A program made the position numbers and the translations under genes. Source: an uncultured Prevotellaceae bacterium (GTDB lineage: Bacteria > Bacteroidota > Bacteroidia > Bacteroidales > Bacteroidaceae). From it: a DNA stretch of 64,000 nucleotides. The notes beneath the pieces were generated by a model. It ran no database searches. It was given only the letters and a program-made list of their open reading frames with translations, and had not been told where the DNA came from. Positions 25,755 to 33,919 of the stretch are shown here, piece after piece (within the stretch, counting starts at the first letter, position 1; every line of letters starts with the position of its first letter). The stretch is taken from the NCBI GenBank assembly GCA_902790625.1, contig CADASP010000024.1:1-64000 (forward strand), in the 5' to 3' direction.

Positions 25755-26987
25755 CTACCCGAAGAACAACATGGCGATGAATATTGCGGCGATGATGCCT
25801 GCCAGGTCGGCCAGCAAGCCGCACATCACGGCGTGGCGGGTGTAGCGGATGCCCACGGAGCCGAAGTAGACAGCCAGGATGTAGAACGTGGTGTCGGTGC
25901 TGCCTTGGAAGATGCAGCTCAGACGACCCACGAAGCTATCGGCGCCGTAGGTGGTCATCGCGTCGACCATCATGCCGCGCGCACCGCTGCCGCTCAGGGG
26001 TTTCATCAGCGCCGTGGGCAGGGAAGCCACGAAGTCGGAGTTCAGGCCCATGGCCTCCACAAGCCAGCGTATGGCATCCACCAGGTAGTCCATGGCACCG
26101 CTGGCGCGAAACACGCCGATGCCCACCAGGATGGCCACCAGATAGGGGATGATGCGCACCGCCGTCTGGAAACCGTCCTTGGCACCATCGATGAAGGCAT
26201 CGTAGACGTTCACCCGCCGCCGCATGCCCGCCAAGATGAAGCCCACGATGATGGTCATCAGCAGGATGTTGGCCACCGACACGCTCACCTGGTTCATCAG
26301 CACCGAGTCGAGGCGGCTGAAGCCCCACATCGCCGCTGCCACCAGCACGCACATGCCACCCAGCGCCAGCATCAGCGTGCGGTTGAAGAGGTTGATGCGC
26401 TGATAGAGCGACGTCACCACGATGCCCGCCAGCGTGCTGAAGAACGTGGCCAGCAGGATGGGGATGAACACATCAGTGGGCTGAGCGGCTCCCATCTGTG
26501 CACGATACACCAAGATGCTCACGGGGATGAGCGTCAGTCCGCTGGTGTTCAGCACGAGGAACATAATCATCGAGTTCGAGGCCGTGTCTTTCTTCGTGTT
26601 CAGCTCTTGCAACTGCTCCATGGCTTTCAGTCCCATGGGCGTGGCCGCATTGTCGAGGCCCAGCATGTTGGCCGAGAGGTTCATGAAGATGCTGCCCGTA
26701 ACGGGATGGCCCTTGGGAATCTGCGGGAACAGACGGGTGAACACCGGACTGAGCCAGCGAGCCAGCGCGTTCACCAGTCCGCCGCGCTCGCCAATCTTCA
26801 TCACACCCAGCCACAGCGACAGCACGCCCGTGAGGCCGAGCGAAATCTCGAAGCCCGTCTTCGACTGCGCAAACGTGGCATCCATCATTGCGGGAAACAC
26901 GTCCATATCGCCCGTCAGCACCAGCTTCACCAGTGCCACCACGAAAGCGACCAGGAAAAAGGAAATCCAAATATAATTCAGTACCAT
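25755..26987 (-). CDS. nucleoside-recognition (Gate) domain protein, SpmA-SpmB fusion
   Basis: A 410-residue membrane protein combining two Gate/nucleoside-recognition domains that exist as separate SpmA and SpmB spore-maturation proteins in Bacillus. The first half carries G-L-T-G-V-L-S-L-W-L-G-V-M-K-I and N-L-S-A-N-M-L-G-L-D-N-A-A-T-P; the second half P-L-S-G-S-G-A-R-G-M-M and S-T-D-T-T-F-Y-I-L-A-V-Y-F. The fusion is common in non-sporulating Bacteroidota; the transported substrate is not established. The ATG at 26987 follows a promoter by 9 bp, so upstream extension into the promoter is rejected. Confidence 0.9.
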   Translation of the reverse strand: MVLNYIWISFFLVAFVVALVKLVLTGDMDVFPAMMDATFAQSKTGFEISLGLTGVLSLWLGVMKIGERGGLVNALARWLSPVFTRLFPQIPKGHPVTGSIFMNLSANMLGLDNAATPMGLKAMEQLQELNTKKDTASNSMIMFLVLNTSGLTLIPVSILVYRAQMGAAQPTDVFIPILLATFFSTLAGIVVTSLYQRINLFNRTLMLALGGMCVLVAAAMWGFSRLDSVLMNQVSVSVANILLMTIIVGFILAGMRRRVNVYDAFIDGAKDGFQTAVRIIPYLVAILVGIGVFRASGAMDYLVDAIRWLVEAMGLNSDFVASLPTALMKPLSGSGARGMMVDAMTTYGADSFVGRLSCIFQGSTDTTFYILAVYFGSVGIRYTRHAVMCGLLADLAGIIAAIFIAMLFFG

Positions 26988-26996
26988 AACAGTGTG

Positions 26997-27026
26997 CAAA
27001 GGTACGAATAAGCGAGCGAAAAGCAA
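26997..27026 (-). promoter_or_regulatory. promoter of the SpmAB gene, identical core to that of prfB
   Basis: TTG (27024-27026), 19 bp, TACCTTTG (26997-27004) on the minus strand. From the -7 box upstream through gcgagcgaaaagcaaaag it is base-for-base the same as at 16488-16520. Confidence 0.88.
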
Positions 27027-27108
27027 AAGAAAAGCTAGCTTTTCTTTTGCTTTTCCGAGCGAAAGTACCTTCGGCCAGCGGCCAAAGGTACGAATAAGCG
27101 AGCGAAAG
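27027..27108. repeat. promoter repeat: palindromes and second -7 copy
   Basis: aaaagctagctttt is a perfect palindrome; then gagcgaaagtacc-ttcggccagcggcc-aaaggtacgaataagcgagc repeats the hairpin and second -7 copy seen at 16590-16640. Confidence 0.85.
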
Positions 27109-27133
27109 TACGAAAAAACAGCTGAACGTCCTA

Positions 27134-30070
27134 CTACTTGCCGACGATGTCGTCGAATCGCATCAGATAGGTGTCGTACTGCGTCTCAAAGGGATGGAAA
27201 GGCGCCGGAATGGCCTTCGGGTCGGCAAAGAGGGTTCTCATCAGTTCGGGCAGCTTGCCCGCATCGGTTCGATAGAGGTAGAACTCGCCACTGACCGTCC
27301 CCACCGCCTTGGCAATGACGGGGAAGGCTGTGCGTGCAAACTTGGGACCTTGTCCCGACACGGCCACATTATAGGTGACGACAATGCCACGGTCGGTCTG
27401 CTCGAAGCTGACATTGCCCTGATGGCACACCAGCAGCACGCCGTTGCCATCCTTGTCGGTGAGCCAGGCGGCATCCACGCCCCGTCGGTTTCCCTCGAAA
27501 TAGAGGTCGCCCTGCTGCAGCGCCCAGAAGCCATACCTGCCAGCGCGGAAGCGTCCGGGATAGGTGGGCATGACGCCCTGCCCTATCCACTGCACGCGGT
27601 CTATCTGCCTGTCAAGCAGGAAGGCGATGCCCAGCTCCGAGAGGAAGGTGTCGGTGGTGTCGGGTGTCAGCGAGAAACTCACGTGCGTGGCATTCCCCAC
27701 CTGCTGCGTCTTGATGTCGGTCTTGATGATGCCCGCCCTTGTGCCGTTGTCAGCCAGTGGCAACAGGTATCTCGCCAATCGCTTGTCGGCCACCTTCAGC
27801 GTCTCGGCCATCGTGGCCTTGCGGCCAGCGCGCACCAGTATGCCTCCCTGCACACGGCTCATAGGATTGCCCGTCTGCTCGGTCAGCCCTGTCAGCAGCC
27901 GCCCAGTCTGGTCGGTTGGACAGATGGGGATGGCCTGACGCAAAAACACGTGCCCGTGGGCATCGCTGACATCAACGTTGAGCAGACAAATCTTCTGCGT
28001 GTCGAGCGTAGAAGGAAAGCTGAAGGGGTACTCCACCGTGTGATGCGGCCGACAGTCGGGCGAAAAGGCCCCTCGCGCAATGGTGTCGCGGTCTTCCGTC
28101 AACGTCCAGCTGAAGGTGACGTTGTCCTTCAGGTTCAGGAAGTCAAAGCGGTTGCGGATGTGCAACAAACCTCCTCCAAGCGGGGAGGTCTTCAGCCCTT
28201 CATCGAGCAGGATGATGCTGTCGGTGACGGCTGCCCGGGCGTAGTTGTGCTGCAGCTCGTAGTAGTTGGGCAGCGGCGTACGGTCGGCATAGAGCAGTCC
28301 GTCGGTGCCCTTGTTGCCATTCATCTCGAAACCTCCGTCGTTCGAGGTGTAGACTTTCTCTTCGTAACCGTATTTTAGCCCTTCGCCATCGCTGCCAAAC
28401 GGCATCCCTTGGTCCACCCATTCCCACACCGAGCCGCCCGCGATGCTGGGGGTGCGCTCAATGATTTCCCACTGTCGGTCGTGGTCTTCAAACGAGATGC
28501 CCAGCGTGTGCAGATATTCGGTGAAGATGATGGGTCGGTCGGCCTTTTGGTAGAATCCAGTCAGCTGTCCTGTGGTGGGATAGTGTGGCGTGTAGATGTC
28601 GGCCACCTTGGGCACGTCGTAGTTGAACCGCCGGAAATAGCTGCCCACCTGCGGATAGCAGATGGGGCGCGAGGCGTCGAGTTCGGCCTTCACATAGTGG
28701 CCCAAGCGCTGGCAGATGTCGGTCAGCGGGTTCTCGTTGCCCAGACTCCAGATGAGCACCGAGGGATGGTTCTTGTCGCGGCGGATGGTGGCCTGTGCCC
28801 TTTGCTGCAGCACGGGATAGAAGGTGGAGTCAGACAGGTTCTTGTCGCCATAGCCGAAGGGCACCTCGTCGATGACGTAGAAGCCCAGCGAGTCGGCCAA
28901 CTCGTAGAAGCGCGGCTCGCGGGGATAGTGCGAGGTGCGGATATAGTTCACCGACGCCTCCTTCATCAGCTTCATGTCCTTCAGCGTCAGCTCGTCGCTG
29001 ACCACCTTCACCGCGACGGGGTCGGTGGCATGGCTGGTGACGCCCCGCAGCTTGATGGGCTGCCCGTTGAGCTTCAACACATTTCCATCAATCGTAAGCT
29101 CACGGAAGCCAAACTTATGCTCAAACGTCTGCAGCGTCTTTTCCTTCTGGCAGAGTGTTGTGCGCAATATATATAAATAAGGTGTCTCGGCAGTCCACAG
29201 ATGCGGATGCTCCACCTTCGTCGAGCCTACTATCCGTCTATTGGCATCCAGTATCTCATACCTCACCACAGTGTTTCTGTTGCCATTGGCTATGACAGCC
29301 TTCGCGTCCACCAAGCCAGTATTCTTGGTGGTGATGGTGAGGTCGGTCAGGTGGATATTGGGCACAGCCATCAGTGTCACGTCGCGAAAGATGCCGTTGG
29401 GTGCCCAGTCGTCGTTGTAGTCGAAGTCGCTGCCGGGGAACTGTGAGATGACGCGGAGGGCGAGGTCGTGAGCAGACCCACGCCCAGCAGACCCTCTCCC
29501 ATCCCCTCCCTGTGAGGGAGGGGCGTATATAGACTTGCTGGCAGAAGCCTTGGTGACAGAACTATATGCTCCCCTCCCTCTATGGAGGGGCTGGGGGTGG
29601 GTCTGATGGGTCTGCTTGGGGTGGGTCTGTAGATAATCGGTGATATCAAACATCGCGGTGTTGTAGCCAGAGCGCCAGGAGCCTACCTGATGGCCATCGA
29701 CCCACAGGTCGTAGCCGTAGAGGACGCCATCGAAGCGGAGCACGATGCGCTGGCCACGCCACTCGTCGGGCACGGTGAAGGTGGTGCGGTAATAGCCCGT
29801 CAGCGGCAGCGCCTTGTCGTAGCTGGGCTTGCAAAACCCGTATGCCTCCCAGCATCCTGGCACGGGGATGCGCCCCCACGTCTCGTCGGCCATCGGCACC
29901 GTCGGGTCGTCGGCGACGCCCTGCACCACCTTCAACTGCCATTCTCCGTTCAGGCTCCGCTTCATCTGCGGGTCGGTCACGGGCAGTATGCCGTCGAACG
30001 CATCCCTCACCTGCGCCTTTATGCCTGTCACGAACAGCAGAAAGGCCATGACGTAGACGAACCTCTTCAT
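27134..30070 (-). CDS. glycoside hydrolase family 2 (beta-galactosidase-like)
   Basis: A 978-residue exported GH2 enzyme (signal peptide about 1-19). It has the N-terminal jelly-roll (G-E-W-Q-L-K..W-G-R-I-P-V-P-G-C-W-E), an immunoglobulin-like domain, and the TIM barrel with acid/base Glu446 in L-G-N-E-N-P and nucleophile Glu518 in F-T-E-Y. The C-terminal third resembles the LacZ-type domain 5. Beta-galactosidase is the likeliest activity, which would fit galactan side chains of rhamnogalacturonan-I, but GH2 also includes other exo-enzymes. A palindromic repeat is inserted in frame near residues 155-200, between the sugar-binding domain strands. The ATG overlaps the upstream DUF362 gene stop (TAATG). 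Confidence 0.9.
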   Translation of the reverse strand: MKRFVYVMAFLLFVTGIKAQVRDAFDGILPVTDPQMKRSLNGEWQLKVVQGVADDPTVPMADETWGRIPVPGCWEAYGFCKPSYDKALPLTGYYRTTFTVPDEWRGQRIVLRFDGVLYGYDLWVDGHQVGSWRSGYNTAMFDITDYLQTHPKQTHQTHPQPLHRGRGAYSSVTKASASKSIYAPPSQGGDGRGSAGRGSAHDLALRVISQFPGSDFDYNDDWAPNGIFRDVTLMAVPNIHLTDLTITTKNTGLVDAKAVIANGNRNTVVRYEILDANRRIVGSTKVEHPHLWTAETPYLYILRTTLCQKEKTLQTFEHKFGFRELTIDGNVLKLNGQPIKLRGVTSHATDPVAVKVVSDELTLKDMKLMKEASVNYIRTSHYPREPRFYELADSLGFYVIDEVPFGYGDKNLSDSTFYPVLQQRAQATIRRDKNHPSVLIWSLGNENPLTDICQRLGHYVKAELDASRPICYPQVGSYFRRFNYDVPKVADIYTPHYPTTGQLTGFYQKADRPIIFTEYLHTLGISFEDHDRQWEIIERTPSIAGGSVWEWVDQGMPFGSDGEGLKYGYEEKVYTSNDGGFEMNGNKGTDGLLYADRTPLPNYYELQHNYARAAVTDSIILLDEGLKTSPLGGGLLHIRNRFDFLNLKDNVTFSWTLTEDRDTIARGAFSPDCRPHHTVEYPFSFPSTLDTQKICLLNVDVSDAHGHVFLRQAIPICPTDQTGRLLTGLTEQTGNPMSRVQGGILVRAGRKATMAETLKVADKRLARYLLPLADNGTRAGIIKTDIKTQQVGNATHVSFSLTPDTTDTFLSELGIAFLLDRQIDRVQWIGQGVMPTYPGRFRAGRYGFWALQQGDLYFEGNRRGVDAAWLTDKDGNGVLLVCHQGNVSFEQTDRGIVVTYNVAVSGQGPKFARTAFPVIAKAVGTVSGEFYLYRTDAGKLPELMRTLFADPKAIPAPFHPFETQYDTYLMRFDDIVGK
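29475..29615. repeat. in-frame GC-rich palindromic repeat, copy 3
   Basis: cccctccctgtgagggagggg, a spacer with agacttgctggcagaagcc, then cccctccctctatggagggg and ctgggggtgggtctg, with extra gggtctg words outside. It lies inside the GH2 gene without breaking the frame. Confidence 0.9.
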
Positions 30071-32232
30071 TACAACTTCTTATATTTGAGTTCTATCTTC
30101 GTGTATTGATGATTCTTGTCCCAATGCTCAAACAGTCCCAGAGGCTTGTCTACCGGTTTTCCACCCTGCTTGTAGATGGTGCCGCTGGGCGTGTTGGGGA
30201 TGCTGGCAGCCTCGCGCAGATACTCATCGCAGTAGTTCAGGCTGCCAAACTCGGGCCACTCGTCGATGATGATGTCCATGGCCACGGCATCGCACGCCAC
30301 CTCGTCCTGTGCCACGATGAGCGAGCATGCCCAGTCGCCGTTGAAGGGTTCCTTCATCCATTTGGGGTTGGGTGCGCCGTTCACATCGCGCGAGCCGTAG
30401 GTGCCGTCGATGAGGAAGAGCAGCGTCTTCTGACCCATGTCCTTGTGGGCCATCCAGTCTACGAAGGTCTTATATTGCGGTTTGCCGTTGCGCTTGTCCT
30501 GGCTCACGTTGTTGTGGGCGTTCTGCCGCCACAGCAGGTTGATGTCGGTGGCGCCATACCAGTTCTTCGATGTCAGCGTCACGCCAGGCCCTGAGTGCGT
30601 CTTCAGCAGCGCCGAGTTGATCAGGTAGTCGGCGTCCACGATGCACTTGGCCAGTCCGCGCGCCATCTTCCCATTGTCGGTGCTGTAGACGATTTGCTCG
30701 GGATAGTACTCACACTTCTCGCGACCGTCGCCGCCGATGTTGTCAATTATGCGCACCTGGGGGAACTCCCGGTGTATCTTGTTGTAGATGGAGTCGGTGA
30801 TGGCGCGGCTGGGCTCGCACACCACGATGTCCTGCTGTCTTACGCCGCCGTCGCGCACCAGCGAGCGCACCAGGGCCAGCGTGACGAAGGGCGACGAGTT
30901 GAGCTCTATGGTGTCGTGGTGGGTGATGGCGTTGTTCATGTTCAGCTTCACGGCAATCATCTCCCCTCGCTTATAGCCACGGTTGCCGCGGCCGTGCGTC
31001 TTGTTGAAGTGCTTGAACAGCGCTTGCCACGCCTTCTTGGCGGTAGCCTCGCCCGTCAGCTGCATCACGGCCTCGGCAGTCATCGCGTCGGCCTTCGCCT
31101 GGTCGTTCCATCGGTCTTCCACCCATAGCCCGGTCTTGCCGTCCCACGAGGCCACGCCAGGGCTGTGCACCCATGCCACACGCCCCGGATGGATGCCGCG
31201 CCCCAACCCTATCGGCTGGTTGGGACCCATGGTGAGCTTCGGCTTCGGACTGTTGCCAAACTCGCCAAAGAACAGGCGGTCGCGGTTCACCTTCTCGTCG
31301 AGCAGCTGGATGGTGGTCGAGGGTCCCAGGTCGGGATTCTTCCACGCCCGCAGCTGCCACACCACCTTGCCATCTTTGTCCACCTCGATGGCCTGCACTG
31401 GAGCGTTCAGCGTGTCCATCGGTTCCTTGTTCCATTCGTTATACCAGTTGTTCACCAGATGGTTGCCGTTCTTCAGGCGCACGGTCTTCTGCGGCTGCGT
31501 CACGCCATAGTCGGTGGTGTTCAGCTGCCACACCGTCTGCCCCTGTCGGTTGATTTCCTGTATCAGGCCCTTGCGGCCGGTGATGAGCAGGTTGCCCGTC
31601 TTGGGCATCTCCTGCACCGACCACGGTAGCATGCCGCCCCAGCGGTCTACCTCCTTGCCCTGACTGGTGAACTCATGGACGCAGCCCATGGCCATGTTGG
31701 CCACGAGATAGGTGCCTCGGCTGCTGAGCCGCGCATTGCGGAACTGTCCGTGCACAGAGCCTTTCTCGCTGTATGGCAGCTCAAACTCTCGCACGATGCG
31801 CTTCGACGGAATCTCCATCACCACCGCCTTCGCCGGTTTGCCGTTCTGCACGAACACCACATGGCTGCGCCCTATGGGCTGTATGGTGTGAATCTCCGTG
31901 CCCTCTGGTGCCGCATATTGCCACACGGTCTGCCCCTGGGCATCCACCTCGGCCACGCCATACTGGTGAGCCAGCAGGATATGGCCATCGGTCATCAGCA
32001 TGGCATCGCTGATTTCGCCCCGCTTTATCTGGTCGTCATAGCTCCAGCTCACCTGCCCATCCTTCACGATGAACATGCGGCGCTGCTTGCTCTGGCCGGC
32101 ATAGAAGAAGTTGTGGCGTGCCAGACTCTGGTCGATGGTTGTCTGCGCCCCGCCATTGGTGGCCATGGCCACGAGCATCAACAGGGCTGCCATTCTTTGC
32201 CAACATTGGTGTCTTTCTCGATTACTTTTCAT
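30070..32232 (-). CDS. beta-propeller / DUF362 fusion, exported
   Basis: A 720-residue protein with a signal peptide (about 1-30). Residues about 35-330 look like a PQQ/arylsulfotransferase-type beta-propeller: recurring V-x-W-x-Y/L blades such as G-Q-V-S-W-S-Y, G-Q-T-V-W-Q-Y and G-Q-T-V-W-Q-L. Residues about 380-690 match DUF362 (A-V-K-L-N-M-N-N, A-D-Y-L-I-N-S-A-L-L-K-T-H, V-T-L-T-S-K-N-W-Y-G). DUF362 function is unknown. ATG 32232 is used because a start further upstream would fall in the -7 box. It is translationally coupled to the GH2 enzyme, suggesting a sugar-related or surface-quality role. Confidence 0.8.
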   Translation of the reverse strand: MKSNRERHQCWQRMAALLMLVAMATNGGAQTTIDQSLARHNFFYAGQSKQRRMFIVKDGQVSWSYDDQIKRGEISDAMLMTDGHILLAHQYGVAEVDAQGQTVWQYAAPEGTEIHTIQPIGRSHVVFVQNGKPAKAVVMEIPSKRIVREFELPYSEKGSVHGQFRNARLSSRGTYLVANMAMGCVHEFTSQGKEVDRWGGMLPWSVQEMPKTGNLLITGRKGLIQEINRQGQTVWQLNTTDYGVTQPQKTVRLKNGNHLVNNWYNEWNKEPMDTLNAPVQAIEVDKDGKVVWQLRAWKNPDLGPSTTIQLLDEKVNRDRLFFGEFGNSPKPKLTMGPNQPIGLGRGIHPGRVAWVHSPGVASWDGKTGLWVEDRWNDQAKADAMTAEAVMQLTGEATAKKAWQALFKHFNKTHGRGNRGYKRGEMIAVKLNMNNAITHHDTIELNSSPFVTLALVRSLVRDGGVRQQDIVVCEPSRAITDSIYNKIHREFPQVRIIDNIGGDGREKCEYYPEQIVYSTDNGKMARGLAKCIVDADYLINSALLKTHSGPGVTLTSKNWYGATDINLLWRQNAHNNVSQDKRNGKPQYKTFVDWMAHKDMGQKTLLFLIDGTYGSRDVNGAPNPKWMKEPFNGDWACSLIVAQDEVACDAVAMDIIIDEWPEFGSLNYCDEYLREAASIPNTPSGTIYKQGGKPVDKPLGLFEHWDKNHQYTKIELKYKKL

Positions 32233-32253
32233 AGTGTCTCTCCGTTTATGGTG

Positions 32254-32261
32254 CAAAGTTA
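32254..32261 (-). promoter_or_regulatory. -7 box of the DUF362-GH2 operon
   Basis: TAACTTTG on the minus strand, 21 bp before the ATG at 32232; no clear TTG at the expected spacing. Confidence 0.65.
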
Positions 32262-32596
32262 CCTAAAAAATTCCGTATCTGCTACGTTTCCCTCAAACAA
32301 TCTTCCTACCCTGAAAAAGAAGGCCATACCTATCCGTCACACAAAATTACTAACTTCTAAATTAACTAACTAACCTGACTAAGTGAATACAATGCCAGAA
32401 AGGGCATCACTGCCGTTTCTGCATTTCGACTGCAAAGATAAAAAGAATCGTCAGATGGCTACCGCTTTTTTTTCGTCAATCATCGTCCACTTTTTCGGCA
32501 GTGACAAAGTTGACGAAAGAAAGTATCTAAGAGTCCACTTGAGGGTGCTCACGTACCGTTCGACCGCTCGGCCAGATTTGCCGCCCGAACAGCACC

Positions 32597-32665
32597 GTAG
32601 GGACAGACCTTGTGTCCGTCCGCGTGGGCAAATTGCATGCGGACGGACACAAGGTCCGTCCCTAC
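32597..32665. repeat. long inverted repeat
   Basis: gtagggacagaccttgtgtc...cgc is mirrored by gcg...gacacaaggtccgtccctac: arms of about 27 bp around a 15-bp centre, with a single mismatch in the arms. It lies in the gene-free stretch 32262-33919. Confidence 0.9.
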
Positions 32666-32708
32666 CAAATGTACCCCGCTCAGTTGGATTTTGAAAAACA
32701 GGGAAAAA

Positions 32709-32773
32709 GGTACGGTTGAAAAGACGCTTTCAGCGTCTGGAATCTTCAAAAAACGCTACCGTCTTTTCAACCG
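32709..32773. repeat. GGTACGGTTGAAAAGACG palindromic unit, copy 1
   Basis: ggtacggttgaaaagacg, a ctttcagcg centre and a terminal cgtcttttcaaccg form an imperfect palindrome. The same unit, reversed, is at 58826-58893, again on the same side of the ~500-bp element. Confidence 0.85.
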
Positions 32774-32874
32774 CAGACTTTCCACGGATTGTCAAAGTTT
32801 TTCAATGAGATCTTCTTAACGAGTGCTCACCTATCTCAATGACGCTGCAAAGTTAGAGTACGAAAAGGTTACTT

Positions 32875-33375
32875 GAGTTGTTACGAAATAGAACACCCGA
32901 TAGATAGAAATCGGAAAGAATGTCAAAATTTTTCAACGCAAAATTTGTTCACGATTTCGAGGCAATCTAGCGCGAAAAACGCCCGTTTGGGAGCATTGTT
33001 CAACCCTCGCCTGATGGGAAACCGAGGTGGAAAAGCCAAATTTTTGCACATACACCATGGTTTTGTGCACGTTTTTAGCCCCTATTTGATGCCCTTTTGC
33101 GGTTTTGTAAGCACGCCAAAAAATAAAAAGTCAACGCCAATTTTTTTTTCGGCGTTGACTTTTTAAAGCCAGAGATGCCCGTTTTTCGCCAAATCCAGTC
33201 CAACCAACTGAACAACAACCATTTAGCAAACCCTCTCAAAACTCGAAAATTTCCGACCAAAAGTTTTCTCGCGCAGAATTTTTGAATTATGGAGGGGTTA
33301 AATGGCCACTTTGTCAATATCTTTCGCAAAACAAGCCCTTCCCCGTCTTGGCAGATCTGTTCCGCTTTTGAACAT
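32875..33375. repeat. dispersed ~500-bp non-coding element, copy B
   Basis: Begins gagttgttacgaaatagaac and runs to tctgttccgcttttgaacat; hairpin aaaaagtcaacgcc...ggcgttgactttt at 33125-33164. It is collinear with copies at 19593 and 58289 over the whole length, with scattered substitutions. Confidence 0.88.
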
Positions 33376-33419
33376 TGAGTCCACTTGAAAAAAATCCACA
33401 AGATGGTAGTAATGGTGAA

Positions 33420-33700
33420 AAATGATTATCCGCAATCTGGTGACAAGGACGCTGAAGGCGTCCACGCTCAATAGCCGTAGGTCGGAACGACCTGCGGATA
33501 GAACGACGGGAGGTACATCGACCCTGAAAGGGTCGCCCATCCATTCATCATGGTAGTCACCCATGAGCACGGGCAACCCCTTCAGGGTCGATGCCGTTTG
33601 TATCCATCTATCCGGGGTACTGCGTACCCTCGGCTATTGAGCGGTGACGCTTTCAGCGTCAGTTTCACTTCTTTGCGGATAATCATTGGTGAAATATCAT
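33420..33700. repeat. intergenic palindromes of the 'ATGATTATCCGCA' family
   Basis: aatgattatccgcaatctgg at 33420 and tgcggataatcattgg near 33675 bracket hairpins such as gacgctgaaggcgtc, ccctgaaagggtc, gggtactgcgtaccc and gacgctttcagcgtc. No gene is seen. The bracketing motif also occurs near 18750 and 58917. Confidence 0.75.
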
Positions 33701-33845
33701 GCGCAGTCGCTCCCCTCTTGAACCCTGCCCTTACGGCGCGCCCCGGCCTTCAGGCCATAGAGACAGAAAAACGTCAATCAGCATACACCATTCAGTAACG
33801 ACAAAAATAATGAAGAAAAAGTGGCAAGGTTTGATTTGTTTTTCG

Positions 33846-33853
33846 TATATTTG
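33846..33853 (+). promoter_or_regulatory. -7 box of the DUF5597 gene
   Basis: TATATTTG followed by C, 67 bp before the ATG at 33920; no convincing TTG at 19-20 bp. Confidence 0.65.
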
Positions 33854-33919
33854 CAGAAATCTTTGGCCAACCGATACGCAACGAAACGAATCATATTACC
33901 AACTTAACCCCCAATCAAA

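Noticed and set aside
25644..27011. 455-codon plus-strand frame
   Set aside because: It starts in the GTAGGT repeat and is antisense to the SpmAB gene.
33075..33401. Short minus-strand frame with a relative in the reverse copy at 58289
   Set aside because: It comes from the ~500-bp element; the corresponding frame is not intact in all copies.
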